Shown here piece by piece: positions 10,455 to 22,244 of a stretch of DNA of 64,000 nt (position 1 is its first letter; the number at the start of each line of letters is the position of its first letter). The translations under genes and the position numbers were made by a program. This DNA comes from Erinaceus europaeus (Eukaryota; Chordata; Mammalia; Eulipotyphla; Erinaceidae), in assembly GCF_950295315.1 (NCBI RefSeq), contig NC_080164.1, forward strand, positions 6,681,582 through 6,745,581, read 5' to 3'. The notes beneath the pieces were generated by a model, which worked only from the letters and a program-made list of their open reading frames with translations, searched no databases and was not told the origin of the DNA.

Positions 10455-11671
10455 TTGACTTTTGTTAGTGGTGATTTAATAATGATCAATAAGAGGGGTA
10501 CAATTTCATACAATTCCCACCACCAGAGTTCCCTATTCCATCCCCTCCATTGGGAGCTTTCTTTATTCTTTGTCTCTCTGGGAGTATGGACCCAGGATCA
10601 TTATGGGGTGCAGAAGGTGGAAGTTCTATAATAACTTCTCCACTGGACATGGACATTGGCAGATCAATCCATACTCCCAACCTCTTTCTATCTTTCCCTG
10701 GTGGGGCAGGGCTCTGGAGAGGTGGGGTTCCAGGACACACTGGTGAGGTCATCTGCTCAGGGAAGTCAGGTTGGAGTCATGGTAGCATCTGCAACTTGGT
10801 GGCTAAAAATCATTAAGCTATAAAGCAAAATAAATAGTTTAATAGTCAAGAAACTAAAGGTAAGAATATAGCAGGTGAGATTTGGGGTCTCCATTTTGGA
10901 AAAAGCTACAAAGTCTATTTTAGATATATTCCAAGGGGCCCCTGACTTTACTAATTTTGCCTGAGCCCAACAGCTAACATGCAAGTGGGCTGAAAGTATT
11001 GTCTAGGAAGGTGGTGTCAGAGTTGGGAATACGACTAGAAAGCTGGATCAGGGTAGAGAGTAGCTCCCAGATATAGGAAGAACATATAAATACCATTAAC
11101 TATAAACCCTGTCAATCTGACCTAGGGCCCATGTCTATTCATATTTAGCACAGGAGCCTGTGTAACCTCTGCATCCCTGTTCTGAACTTGCATTCCATAG
11201 TCATAGCTGGGAACATTCTAGGCTGTGCTCATTTCAGGGCCAGTCTTCCTAGAGTGGCAGAGAATGTTGACCCAGCCTCCCTTAGGAGAGTGGGGCAGTT
11301 TCTATGACTGTTATTCTACATTGAGGGCAAGGTCCTATAGAGGCCCATGAGAGGGCTTATGATGTTGTTCCTGATGGAGATGACCAGTGATGATGGAGAG
11401 AGGGATCTGTTAGAGGTCTAGGCCCATCATATCTGTGTGGGAATCCCAGGATTCCCTGTCTAGGGCCCTGGATGATGGGGTGGCCTGGTAGCTAACCAAA
11501 AGAGTCATCATTAAAGTGTGCTGCTCTCTAGCCCTTATCCAGCTTTTGTAGTCTTTACTTTGTCTGGCAAGTTTAGCTTTGGAGTGATGGAGGGAAGGGA
11601 AATAGGAAGTAGGTGAGGAAGGGTATCTAGGTGTAAGTAGAAACTATTTGATTAAGTACTTTATGGTGTCT
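10455..11671 (-). mobile_element. R-family repeat copy 2, long
   Basis: Antisense: AATTCCCACCACCAGAG, GGGAGTATGGACCCAGG, GGTGCAGAAGGTGG, CCAGGACACACTGGTGAGG, then over 800 bp that partly match 53.5-54.2 kb. With the part after 11781 this copy exceeds 1.6 kb. No coding frame is conserved between copies. Confidence 0.75.
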
Positions 11672-11780
11672 TTTTTTTAATTTCTTTATTGGGGAAGTAA
11701 TATTTTACATTCAACAGTAAATACAAAAAAAAGTAAATACAATAGTTTGTTACATGCATAACATTTCCCAGTTTTCCAAT
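11672..11780 (-). mobile_element. L1 3' end, antisense, inside R
   Basis: Reverse complement of the terminal L1 sequence (GGAAAACTGGGAAATGTTATG ... AATAAAGAAAT). Flanked by TTATGGTGTCT / TCATGGTGTCT (11661 and 11781), so it inserted into R. Confidence 0.8.
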
Positions 11781-12180
11781 TCATGGTGTCTATTTTAGGT
11801 CTTTCTACTTACTTGCTGCGTTTTTTGAGTCACTGCAGATTATTGCACATTTTTTCTTTAAGGTATATATTTTTCCCCAATTTATGGATATGTGTGCACA
11901 TGTGCCCTTCCTCATGGGCCCTGGTCTATATCTAGGTTCTGTAACTTTGTTAGGAAGTGTGTGTCCTGAAATGGAACTAAGGAGTCCTCTGAGCTAGAAA
12001 AGGTCTCACCAGAGTAATTGAGCTGGAGGGTTGACACCCCAGACCTGGCATCTCTGGACACAATCTAAAGTGAAACATGTTGAGGTGGCACTGGTTATAT
12101 TGATTTGTTTGAAATCAGCAGATGCAGTATCAAATGGTATGAATCAAGAGAAGCAAGAAGTTACATGAGCAAAGCCCCAG
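11781..12180 (-). mobile_element. R-family repeat copy 2, continuation
   Basis: Its reverse complement (GATTCATACC, GATACTGCATC, CATGTTTCACTTTAGATTG, CCAGAGATGCCAGG) aligns with the sense R copy starting near 16740. Confidence 0.65.
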
Positions 12181-12611
12181 AGGTTCCATGACTAGGAGAA
12201 ATAAGTGTTTAAAGAGAATGAGGAAGGTTTCTTGCTATCTAAGAGAGTAAGAAGGAAATAATTATTATTATAACCAAGTTATTTGATAACTTCATTTACT
12301 TTGAAAATCCAACAGTTAGAAATTGCTGTATCATACAAGGCCTTACTATGATTTATGTCATTTAATGCTATTCACAAATAACTATATCTTATATACTAAC
12401 AAAACTGGTTGCTTCTGGTCCCCCTTGTCTAAGATTATAGGTGAATTAATATTTTTAAAAGTTATTATTAGAAATGCATTCACAATTTAAGCCCAGTGTT
12501 AGCATTCAACCAGTTTACAAAATTTAAGCCTTAAATGCTTAGACTGAAGGAACATATACTCAACACTGACGTCTATGTATTGAAAAACTTGAGGCATTCA
12601 ATCGATTTTTC

Positions 12612-12780
12612 CCCCTTGTATTGATTACATAGTGACTTATAAGATTATAAGTGAATGGGAGTGTACATTAACACCACTCTGTCCACTAATGGTCTGTGTC
12701 TCTGCCCCACCCTCCTACAGTGATTGGCAGCACAACTGTGAAGTCATGTAAGTTAGCAGAGCAAAGATCTAATTCTGAGT
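12612..12780 (-). mobile_element. Probable old R-family 3' end, antisense
   Basis: TTGATTACATAGTGACTTATAAG, CACCACTCTGTCCACTAATGG and CTCTGCCCCACCCTCC follow the antisense R end in order, but with many differences. Confidence 0.4.
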
Positions 12781-12967
12781 CAGTTTTCTTGGGACTAGAT
12801 ACACATTAATCTCTGTATACTTGTACCTTTTCTTATCTCAGAAATATGAAAGACTTCTATTGTTCATGTATTTGTGCAAAAGCAATATAAGAAAATTAAA
12901 TAAGCATAAAAAAAATTGGAAACAAATTAAACCATCATTTTTGCTGACTATGTACACGTAAGTATCC

Positions 12968-13195
12968 AAGCCAGAGAAGTGGTGCAGTGAATACAGCACC
13001 AGATTTGGAAACACTGGGCGCCAAGTTCAATTCCTTACATTGCATATGGCAAGGTGATTGATGTATGTTTATGTTTATGTTTATGTGATTGATGTATGTT
13101 TATGATGTATGTCTACGTGTATGTTTCCGCTCTCTCTCCCTCTCTGTCTCTCTCATCTATCACTTAGTAAATTTAGAAAATCCAAAAATCAGTAA
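12968..13195 (+). mobile_element. Old SINE with internal TGTATGTTTA repeats
   Basis: AGCCAGAGAAGTGGTGCAGTG head and GCGCCAAGTTCAATTCC B box, then TGATGTATGTTTATG units (13055-13125) and a CTCTCTGTCTC body. Confidence 0.55.
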
Positions 13196-13464
13196 CTAGA
13201 TAATAAAAAAGCTTAGTATGAAGTGAATGCAAAGTCTTTTCTTTTAGTCTCTTTAGAGCATTCAGAAATAAAAACTGAAAAACTAGTACAGAAATAATAG
13301 CAGCCAGTACAATGACAGACTTAAGACTGAAATCTCTAAAAAAAAAAAATCTTATAGATTATAATGATAAGATCTTATTGAAGAACAGGAAATATGGTAA
13401 CAACAGAGGAAAAGACAGTTTGATCACAGCAAAGACAGGTAACAATTATAAGGCCACATGATTT

Positions 13465-13740
13465 TTTTTTTTTTTTTATGGGAAGCATGGTCCCAGCATG
13501 CCGAAGGAGGAGTTGGTGCTTTTTATTTATTTTTCCTTCCATCTCTAGGCTTCATCACTGGTCTGAATTTTTCAGAGAGACAGAGATGGAGAGTCAGAGA
13601 AAGGGAGGAAGAAACCACACCACCAAATCTTCCTTCAGCACAGTGGCTGCAGACTTAAACTTCTCTGTGGTGTCTTTCTGTCTCTGTTCTATCTGAAAAA
13701 GTTGGAAAGTCAGCCTGGAACAGCGAAACTTCAATGAAAA
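13465..13740 (-). mobile_element. Rearranged SINE-derived sequence
   Basis: Poly-T at 13463-13477, then CATCACTGGTCTGAATTTTTCAGAGAGACAGAGATGGAGAG and a T/C-rich end. Parts resemble antisense SINE but the order is broken. Confidence 0.35.
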
Positions 13741-13751
13741 CAGCAAAATGA

Positions 13752-13808
13752 AGAGAGAGAGAGAGAGAGAGAGAGGGAGAGGAGGAGGGAGAGGGAGAGA
13801 GAGAGAAT
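13752..13808 (+). repeat. (GA)n / GGAGA microsatellite
   Basis: Pure GA followed by GGGAGAGGAGGAGGGAGAGG. Confidence 0.9.
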
Positions 13809-13899
13809 TTTAAAATTGGCATTATTTGACTATGTAAAACTATAAATACCCTGTAGTAGAAAATAGAATTAACAAAGAAAATTTCAGTGTATTTTTTTG

Positions 13900-14085
13900 T
13901 AGATTAAAAGAAAAAAAAAGCGAGGGAGAGAGAAAGAAAAGGGTGGACACTACAGTTCTGCTCTACCATTCCTGAAGCTGTTGTATATGGTCTCCAATGT
14001 AGCATCGGGGACTCCAAACCAAGTATCAGCACTCCCTGAAGTGTGTACTCTACCAATGAGTTGTCTGCCATCCCAAGTGTTTGTC
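13900..14085 (-). mobile_element. Old SINE, antisense
   Basis: GAGGGAGAGAGAAAG, CTGCTCTACCATTCCTGAAGC, TCGGGGACTCCAAACC, ending CTACCAATGAGTTGTCTGCC. Confidence 0.6.
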
Positions 14086-14089
14086 AACT

Positions 14090-14655
14090 TTAGAAGGCAA
14101 GTTTCTGAATCATCTAAGCCATAATTCCTGATTCATACTTGAGAGTTAGATTATGAAAAGCAAATTACAATGAAGAACTACAAGAAGGATTCTGTGAATG
14201 TTCCAAGAATCTTTGGCTATGAAAGAGCAAATTGCTTTCACTATTTCTTAAGTTGTATCTTTGGACCTCAAAAATGTCCTTAATGGCAGTATGACAGTTA
14301 ATACAACTCAGCAGACGTTAATTGACTAATCTAATTTAATTAGCTTTAATTAGTGCTAATTATGTACCCAGCAATACACTGGGAAAAAATGAGAAGAAAA
14401 AGGAGACTCTCACGGTGCTTGTGGTAGGGAAGGCTCAACAAACATGATTAAACATTGATCATCCTGGAAAAGAAAGGGGAAAGATTGTGAAGATTATTCT
14501 CCTGTGGACACACATAATAGAGACACAAACTTAGCCTGAGGTATGGGGACAGAAATAAAGTGAAACTGATATTGAAATGCTAATGGGGTGGGAATTAGCC
14601 AGGTGAAGAGAGGCATGCAGAGACAACTCCCAACACAAGTCAAGAATGACTTGTT
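14090..14655. other. Intron without recognisable feature
   Basis: A TAATTTAATTAGC palindrome-rich AT patch near 14330-14360. No gene seen. Confidence 0.45.
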
Positions 14656-14657
14656 TA

Positions 14658-14845
14658 GGGCCAGGCAGTAGTGCACCTGGTTAAGCACTTACATTACAGT
14701 GCACAAGGACCCCAGGTTCAAGCCCCTGGTCCTTACCTTCAGGAAGACAGCTTCATGAGTTGTGAAGCAGAGCTGCAGGTGTCTCTTTATCTCTCTCCCT
14801 CTCTATCTCTCTCTGTCTCTCTCTCCAATATTATGTATTTTTTAA
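14658..14845 (+). mobile_element. SINE type B
   Basis: GGGCCAGGCAGTAGTGCACC head, CAGGTTCAAGCCCC B box, TTCATGAGTTGTGAAGCAGAGC body, TCTC-rich end. Confidence 0.85.
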
Positions 14846-14849
14846 CTGC

Positions 14850-15745
14850 ATCATAAGATAAAAATCTGCTGAAAGTTTTTTTCTTTTTAAAAAGGAAGTG
14901 ACTGGATCAGAATTGCATTCTCAAAAGATTGTTTTTTGAAGAGTGACTTAGGGAGGAGTTAGATGGAGACAGACAACTGAGAGGTGATATGGAACTGAGA
15001 GGTGATATGGAATTGGTCTTAAGCAGTACAGTATGGATTAAGAGTCTTGCACAAATTTCAGACTTATGTTATAGGTTAGTTATACAGGAGCATGAGTATT
15101 CATGAGAGAGGAGGGAAAGGAGTAAGAGACCGTGTTCATGTGTTAACTGGGTTGATAGTGGTACAATTCTTCAGATAAAGCCAAGTATCCATTATTTTTT
15201 TGTGACTCAACAATTCAGAATTTCATCAAAAAGTGACACTCCCTTTACCTTGTTCTAAACAGGTCTATTCATCAGAATAAAAATTTGCACTCCCAAGTCT
15301 GTAGTAGCCCAACCTGCAGATTCTGTGTGATTCTGTCGAGTCTATGTCTGTACCTGATGTTTACAGTCTAGATTTTCCCAGCATGACTTTATACTTTGTA
15401 ATGCCAGCAATGTTTTCAAGATCCAAGGCTAGTAGTGGTAATTTTATTGTTAGTAGATTAAAAAAAAACACAGATTGACAAGTAACCAACATGAATTCAA
15501 CGGTGCTCAAAATCCGTATTTATTAGCAATAACATTGATATATATTTTTTAAAACAGTATGATGATTTGTGTAAGTAGCATTACTCAGTTTTCAAGGCTT
15601 GGGATTCATAAATATTTACAGACCCTTTATAATAATTTAATATTTTCTTCTTCCAGATTTCAGTCCATCAATCTGCATACCAGATTTTGTCTTTCAGATA
15701 ATCATATGCATGTTTGCTTTAAAGAAGAAAAAAACTAATGTTATT
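14850..15745. other. Intron with a 19-bp tandem pair
   Basis: ACTGAGAGGTGATATGGAA occurs twice in a row at about 14977-15014. Otherwise nothing is recognised. Confidence 0.5.
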
Positions 15746-15749
15746 ATAT

Positions 15750-16204
15750 CTCTTAAAAATCTTTCTTTTCTTCTTTCTTTCTTTCCTTCTTTCTTTTTTT
15801 CTACTAGAGTTAGTGCTGGGACTTAGTGTCTACAAAACTCCATGGCTCCCAGCAGCTACTTCCTCCTCTCTTTCTTATCCTATCCTATCCTTTTATTTCC
15901 TTTCCTTTATTTTCCTTTCCTTTCCTATTTATTTTATCTTTTCTTTTCTATCTTCTTTCTTTCCTTACTTTATTTATCTTTCTTTCCCTTTCTTTGATAG
16001 AGAGAGAGATCTATATACAGAAAGATAGGGAAAATAAGAGGGAGAGGGGGAGGGAGAGGGAGGAGAGAGAGAGAGAGAGGGAGAGAGAGAGAGAGAGAGA
16101 TGCAGCACTGCTCCACTCCTGCAGATGGGGGAGCCAGGGGCTTTACATGAGTCCTCAGTCATAATAACATGTCCACTCTAACAGTTAAGCCATCACTTGG
16201 CCCC
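15750..16204 (-). mobile_element. SINE, antisense, with expanded pyrimidine and GA tracts
   Basis: TTTC/CCTTT repeats (15755-15990) and a GA tract (16035-16100) flank SINE body and head pieces: TAGTGCTGGGACTTAGTG and CTCCTGCAGATGGGGGAGCC, ending CATCACTTGGCCCC. The tail module is separated from the body by the expanded tract. Confidence 0.7.
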
Positions 16205-16698
16205 AAGAATCTCACATTCTTTAAAAGTCAAAGAATAAATATTTCTCTCCTTCATGTAGGCAGTAGGATTGTATAAGCAGGTATACTCTCTGCTCTGGAA
16301 AAAATAGAGCCATGGGTTTAGCATTAAAATCTGAATCCAGTGCAGGTCTGCACTGTGTTAAGGCAGTTTTATCTGTTTCTGTACATCGTTATGCATCGAG
16401 GACTTCTTTTATTGAACACGTATCAGAACTGAACCTACAGAGTTGCTACTGCCTCCTTTTCTTGGTCTTGTGGAACCCAACATGTTTCTTTATCTATACA
16501 TAGCATCTCCGCTTCTCTGTCTGCAGTTTAGCTTTGCATTCACTATCGATGAAGCATTCAGTACCATCTGTCTCCCAACCCAGACCCCTGAAGGAGCAAG
16601 TCTGATTGTGTTTCTCTCACTGTGCAGAGCTCATTACTCCATCCAACCTCATCAGCTGGCCTAAGCTATTATACCACCCTTGCACCAGTGATCCAAGT
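16205..16698. other. Intron without recognisable feature
   Basis: Two short open frames (16312-16503, 16443-16664) have no recognisable family or splice context. Confidence 0.45.
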
Positions 16699-16699
16699 C

Positions 16700-17240
16700 T
16701 GATCAGATTTTCCGCCATCTCTGTCTAAAGACTGAAAATACAGTTCATACCAACTGACACTGCATCTTTTGACCCCCACCCAATCGATGCAACTAGTATG
16801 ACCTTGATGTGTTTCACTTTGGACTGCATCCAGAGATGTCAGGAGTAGAAGATCAACCCACCAGCTTCATCACTCTGCCACCAGGTTCCAGATGCTAACA
16901 TGATGTCAACCTGACTTGACTAGACAGACGACCCCACCAGTGTGTTCTGAAGCCCCACTTCCCCACATCCCTACCCTACTAGGGAAAGAGAGTGAGACAG
17001 GCTGGGAGTATGGCTTGACCTGCTAATGCCCATGTTCAGCATAGAAACAATTACAGAAGCCAGACCTTCCACCTTCTGTACCCTGTAATGACCCTGGGTC
17101 CATGATCCCAGAAGAATAAAGAGTAGTAAAGCTATCAAAGTAGGGGATGGCATACAGAGTTCTGATGGTGGGAACTGAGTGGAGTAGTGCCCCTCTTATC
17201 CTATGGTCTTATCAATATGTCCATTTTATAAATAAAAGTT
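16700..17240 (+). mobile_element. R-family repeat copy, sense
   Basis: CTCTGCCACCAGGTTCC, GGGAAAGAGAGTGAGACAGGC, CAATTACAGAAGCCAGACC, TTCTGATGGTGGGAACTG, ending TTATAAATAAAAGTTAAAAG. This is the poly(A)-tailed end, with the L1 immediately downstream. Confidence 0.72.
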
Positions 17241-17253
17241 AAAAGAAAAGAAA

Positions 17254-17781
17254 ATGAAAAAAGACCTATGGGATGACTTCAAAAGAAATAATATACACAT
17301 TATTGGGTTACCAGAGGAAGAAAGAGAGACAGGGGAAAAAAGTATTCTTCAGGACATAATAGCTGAGAACTTCTCTAGTCCAGACAACATCAAAGACATA
17401 AAGGTTCAAAAAGCCCAGAGGGTCCCAAACAGAATTAACCCAGACTTAAAGACACCAAGAGACATCCTATTTAGAATGAAAAGGAATAAGGATAAAGAAA
17501 GGATTCTGAAAGCTGCAAGAGAAAAACAAAGGGTCGCCTACAGAGGAAAACCCATAAGATAAGCATCAGACTTCTCCACACAAACACTACAGGCCAGAAG
17601 ACAATGGCAAGATATCTATCAAGTGCTCAATGAGAAAGGTTTTCAACCAAGACTACTGTATCCTGCTAGACTGTCATTCAGACTAGATGGAGGCATAAAA
17701 ACCTTCTCAGACAAGCAACAGTTGACGGAATCAACTACCACCAAGCCTGCCCTGAAAGAAGTTCTGAAAGGTCTCCTGTAA
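17254..17781 (+). pseudogene. L1 ORF1 C-terminal two thirds, broken
   Basis: ORF1 encodes the L1 RNA-binding chaperone. The frame NNIHIIGLPEEERETGEKS..., FRMKRNKDKERILKAAREKQ is the RRM and C-terminal domain region. An in-frame TAA at 17560-17562 interrupts it, after which the same frame continues (DFSTQTLQARRQW, QPRLLYPARLSF) to the natural stop at 17779-17781. The N-terminal coiled coil is missing. Confidence 0.88.
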
Positions 17782-17859
17782 ACAGTCAGACCACCATAAA
17801 TATGCCATCTATCATAACAATCTAAAACTCTACAAGAGGCATTAAAATATCTTCAATAT

Positions 17860-20800
17860 TTGATATCAGTAAATCTCAATGGCCTGAATTCACTTATTAA
17901 AAGGTACAGTGTAGGAAGATGGATCAGAAAACACAGTCCAACAATATGCTGTCTACAGGAAATCCACTTAACAAGCAAACATAGACTCAAAGTGAAAGGA
18001 TGGAAAACTTATCATACAAGCCAATGGCCCACAAAAAAGGGCAGGAACAGCTGTTCTCATATCTGACATGATAGACTTTAAAATAGATAAAATTAAAAAA
18101 GGGGTGGACACTACTTAATGCTCAGAAGATCAGTCAGTCAAGAAGACTTAACAGTTATTAACATCTATGCACCCAATGAGAAGGCTTTTCAATACATCAA
18201 ATAACTACTGAAAGAGCTACAGCAGTATATTAATAGCAACACAATCATAGTAGGGGACTTCAACACCCCACTCTCTTAACTTGACAGATCATCCAGGCAG
18301 AAAATCAATAAAGGCATAAGGAAGCTAAATGAGGAGATAGATAAACTAGAACTATTGGACATTTTCAGAGTCATTCATCCCAAGAAACTGGAATACATTT
18401 TACTCAAATCCACATGGGTCATTCTCAAGGATAGACCATGTGGTAGCCACAAAGACAGCATTAGCAAATTCAAGAGCATTGAAATCATCCCAAGCATCTT
18501 CTCAGACCACAGTGGAATTAAACTAACACTTAACAATCAACAAAAGATTAGTAATAGTCCCAAAATGTGGAAGCTCAACAGTACACCCCTTAACAACTAC
18601 TGGGTCAAAGAGGAAATAAAGGAAGAATGTTTTGAGAGTTCAATGAAAATGAAGTCACAAGCTATCAAAATATTTGGGACACATTTAAGGCAGTACTGAA
18701 AGGGAAGTTCATAGCTATACAAGCACATATTAGGAAACAAGAAAAAGCACAAATAAACAGCATTGACTGCACATCTTTAAGACCTAGAAGAAGAAAAAAG
18801 GAATCCTCAAGCAACCAGAAGGACAGAAATCACTAAAGTTAGGGCAAAAATAAATAACATTGAAAATAAGAAAACCATACAAATGATCAATGAAAGTAAA
18901 TGTTGGTTCTTCAAAAGAGTGAACCAAATCAACAAACCTTTAGCCAGACTCACAAAAAAAAGGGAGAAGACCCAAATAAATTGGCTCATAAATGAAACAG
19001 GAGATATAACAACAAACACCGCAGAAATTCAGAATATCATGCGAGATTGCTATGAACAACCATATGCCACCAAGCTAGAGAACCTGGAAGAAATGAACAA
19101 TTTCCTAGATACCTACCAACTTCCAAAATTAAGTAAAGAGAAACTAGATAACATGAACAGACCCATCACAGCTAATGAAATTGGAACAGTTATCAAAAGC
19201 CTTCCTAAGAATAAAAGTCCTGGACCAGATGGTTTCATAAATTTATTCTACAAAAGCTTCAAAGACAAACTAATACCTCTACTTTTAAAAGTCTTCCAGA
19301 ATATTGAAGACATTGGAATACTCCCTTCCAGCTTCTATGATGCCAACATCACTTTGATACCAAAAGCAGACAGGGACACAACCAAAAAAGAAAACTATAC
19401 ACCAATGTCTCTGATGAACATAGGTGCTAAAATATTGAGCAAAATTCTAGCCAACTGGATACAGCAGTATATTCAAAAGATTGTTCATCATGACCAAGTG
19501 GGGTTTATCCCAGGCATGCAAGGTTGGCTTAATATACATAAATCAATCAACATGATCCACCACATCAATAAAAGCAAGACCAAAAACCATATGCTTATAT
19601 CAATTGATGCAGAGAAAGCCTTTGACAAAATACAACATTTCTTTATGATCAAAAAACTACAAAAAAATGGGAATAAATCAAAAATTCCTGAAGATAGTGG
19701 AGTCTATATATAGCAAACCTACAGCCAACATCATACTCAATGGTGAAAAACTGGAAGCATTTCCACTCAGATCAGTTACTAGACAGGACTGCCCACTATC
19801 ACCATTACTATTCACCATAGTGTTGGAAGTTCTTGCCATAGCAATCAGGCAGAATCAAGGAATTAAAGGGATACAGATTGGAAGAGGAGAAGTCAAACTC
19901 TCCCTATTTGCAGATGACATGATAGTATACATAGAAAAACCTAAGCAATCCAGCAAGAAGCTTTTGGAAATCATCAGACAATACAGTAAGGTGTCAGGCT
20001 ACAAAATTAACATTCAAAAGTCAGTGGCATTCCTCTATGCAAACACTAAGTTAGAAGAAGTTGAAATCCAGAAATCAATTCATTTTACTATAGCAACATA
20101 AACAATAAAATATCTAGGAGTAAACCTAACCAAAGAAGTGAAAGACTTGTATACTGAAAATTATGAGTCACTACTCAAGGAAATTAAAAAAGACACAAAG
20201 AAGTGGAAAGATATTCCATGTTCATGGGTTGGAAGAATTAACATCATCAGAATGAATATACTACCCAGAGACATATACAGATTTAATGCTGTCCCCATCA
20301 AGATTCCAAACACATTTTTTAGGAGAATATAACAAATGCTACAAATGTTTATCTGGAACCAGAAAAGACCTAGAATTGCCAAAACAATCTTGAGAAGAAA
20401 GAACAGAACTGGAGGCATCACACTCCCAGATCTCAAATTGTATTATAGGGCCATTGTCATCAAAACTGCTTGTACTGGAACATGAATAGACACACTGACC
20501 AGTGAAATAGAACTGAGAGCCCAGAAGTAAACCCCCATTGGACATCTAATCTTTGACAAAGGTGCCCAGACTACTAAATGGGGAAAGCAAAGTCTCTTTA
20601 ACAAATGGTGATCGAAAAAATGGGTTGAAACATGCAGAAGAATGAAACTGAACTACTATATTTCACCAAATACAAAGTAAATTCCAAATGGATCAAGGAT
20701 TTGGATGTTAGACCAGATCTGTGTACACATATGTTCTCAGCAGCACAATTTGTAATAGCCAAAACCTGGAAGCAACCCAGGTGTCCAACAACAGATGAGT

Positions 20801-20974
20801 GGCTGAGCAAGTTGTGGTATATATACACAATGGAATACTACTCAGCTAAAAAAAAATGGTGACTTCACCGTTTGCAGCCAATCTTGGATGGACCTTGAAA
20901 AAATCATATTAAGTGAAATAAGTCAGAAACAGAAGGATGAATATGGGATGATCTTACTCTCAGGCAGAAGTTGA
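17860..20974 (+). pseudogene. L1 ORF2 (endonuclease-reverse transcriptase), broken
   Basis: Fragments appear in family order. APE-type endonuclease: ICCLQEIHLTS near 17948, GDFNTP near 18256, SDHSGIK near 18502. Then comes a linker, then the RT domain from 18883: [36 protein letters not shown], and the catalytic FADDM at 19907-19921. A seventh A in the run 19661-19667 shifts the frame. Further downstream a stretch of ORF2 is missing near 20722, where 'DVRPDLCTHMF' joins RT-distal sequence directly to the C-terminal end, removing the cysteine-rich segment. A second A-run slip lies near 20848-20856. The last frame ends TGA at 20972-20974. Confidence 0.88.
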
Positions 20975-21205
20975 AAAACAAGATCAGAGAGAAAATACAA
21001 GTAGAACCTGAACTGGAATTGGCGTATTACACCAAAGTAAAAGACTCTGGGGTGGGAGGGAGGGGAGAATACAGATCCAAGAAGGATGACAGAAGACCTA
21101 GCGTGGGTTGTATTGTTATATAGAAAACTGGGAAATGTTATGCATGTACAAACTATTTTATTTACTGTCAAATGTAAAACATTAATTTCCCAATAAAAAA
21201 TTTTT

Positions 21206-21299
21206 TTTAATTATTACAGTTCCATAATCATACCCACTATCAAAGTTCTATTCACTCTAGTCCTCAAAAGGCTTAGTTTTAGCTACTCTTTTGATTTTG
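21206..21299. other. Spacer before LTR 3
   Basis: AT-rich, ending in ATTTTG (21294-21299), the left copy of the LTR 3 target duplication. Confidence 0.6.
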
Positions 21300-21833
21300 T
21301 GTCGTATGCTTTACATTGGTTTGTTCTAGCCCTCCCCCCAAGAGAATTGGATGAGTCCAATTAATTTCGCAGGCCTGCTTGGCCCCGCCCCAAGGAACCC
21401 CGAGAGAGGGTTCCTGAGTCAGGGAGTTCCTGAGTCCGAGAGTGACAGAGTTCCTGAGTTCCTGAGTTCGAGAGTGCCAGAGTTTCATAGTTCCCCAGTA
21501 CGAGAGTTCCTGAGTTCCTGAGTTCGAGAGTGACAGAGTTCCTGAGTTCCAGTGTGCCAGAGTTTCAGAGGGCTCTCAAGTACGAGAGTTCCAGAGTGCC
21601 AGAGTTTCAGAGGGCTCCCCAGTAAGAGAGTTCCAGAGTTCCAGAGTTCGAGAGTAAGAGAGGGTGTTTGTGCCGCCGCAAAGAGACAGCCGAGTTCTGT
21701 TTGGTGATTAGTTTGTCTTAGTTTATGAATCGTTGTTCCTGAATAAAGAAATACAGCTTCCCTGCCCAGCCGTTGTCTCCGCGTCTCTGTTCACCACCGT
21801 GAGCCTCCGAAATTTTAACAACAATTTTGTTTT
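21300..21833 (+). mobile_element. Solo LTR 3 (ERVK-like), sense, with tandem-repeat U3
   Basis: Perfect 6-bp ATTTTG repeats (21294-21299, 21834-21839). Starts TGTCGTATGC and ends TTTTAACAACA. 534 bp, against 336 bp for its close relative LTR 7. The extra length is a tract of GAGTTCCTGAGTTCGAGAGTG-like units. AATAAAG near 21742 is the poly(A) signal. It is the only LTR in the window in the VSNL1 sense direction. Confidence 0.88.
21405..21660 (+). repeat. Tandem GAGTTCC/GAGAGTG/CCAGAGTTTCAGAGGG units within LTR 3
   Basis: Imperfect 10-45 bp units alternate GAGTTCCTGAGTTC, CGAGAGTG(A/C)CAGAG and CCAGAGTTTCAGAGGGCTC. A higher-order pair starts at CCAGAGTTTCAGAGGGCTC near 21557 and 21599. Confidence 0.85.
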
Positions 21834-21875
21834 CAATAAACATGCTGGATGTCCATGTGCATGTGTGTGTGTGTT

Positions 21876-22043
21876 GATAGGACTGAGAGAAATTGAGAGG
21901 GGAGAGGGAGATAGAGGGAGAAAGGAGTGACACGCAGCGCTGCTTCAGTACTCAAAGCTTGCCCCCTGCAGGTGGGGACTGAGGGCTTGAATCTGGGTTA
22001 TTGTGCATAGTAACTTGCATGTTCAACTAAATGCCTGGCCCTC
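21876..22043 (-). mobile_element. SINE type B, antisense, 3' truncated
   Basis: GAGAGAAATTGAGAGGGGAG, GCTTGCCCCCTGCAGGTGGGG, ending AACTAAATGCCTGGCCC. Confidence 0.8.
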
Positions 22044-22089
22044 AGGTTTGTTGTTGTTGTGTTTGTTGTGATTGCATGTGCTTCAGTTT

Positions 22090-22244
22090 TCTGTATCTCA
22101 CAAATGATCAAAAGCATGTGGCAGTTGTCTTTCAGCTCCTTACTTACTTCACTAAGCATACTTACCTCCAGTTCCATCCAACTTTTTCCCAAAGGGTACA
22201 ATATTATCTCTTAATTGTAGAGAAGGATCCCATTTAATATGTGT
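22090..22244 (-). mobile_element. Possible L1 3'-region fragment, antisense
   Basis: CTTACTTCACTAAGCATACTTACC and CAGTTCCATCC resemble the antisense of the distal L1 ORF2/3' UTR, but many changes are present. Confidence 0.4.

Larger units (their letters stand above)
17241..21205 (+). mobile_element. LINE-1, 5' truncated and dead, sense to VSNL1
   Basis: About 4 kb. It starts inside ORF1, then has an intergenic gap, ORF2 (endonuclease, reverse transcriptase, shortened C-terminus), a 3' UTR and AATAAAAAATTTTTTT at 21194-21210. The 5' UTR and start of ORF1 are missing. Multiple stops and frameshifts make it immobile. No clear target duplication was found, because both ends are A/T-rich. Confidence 0.93.
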
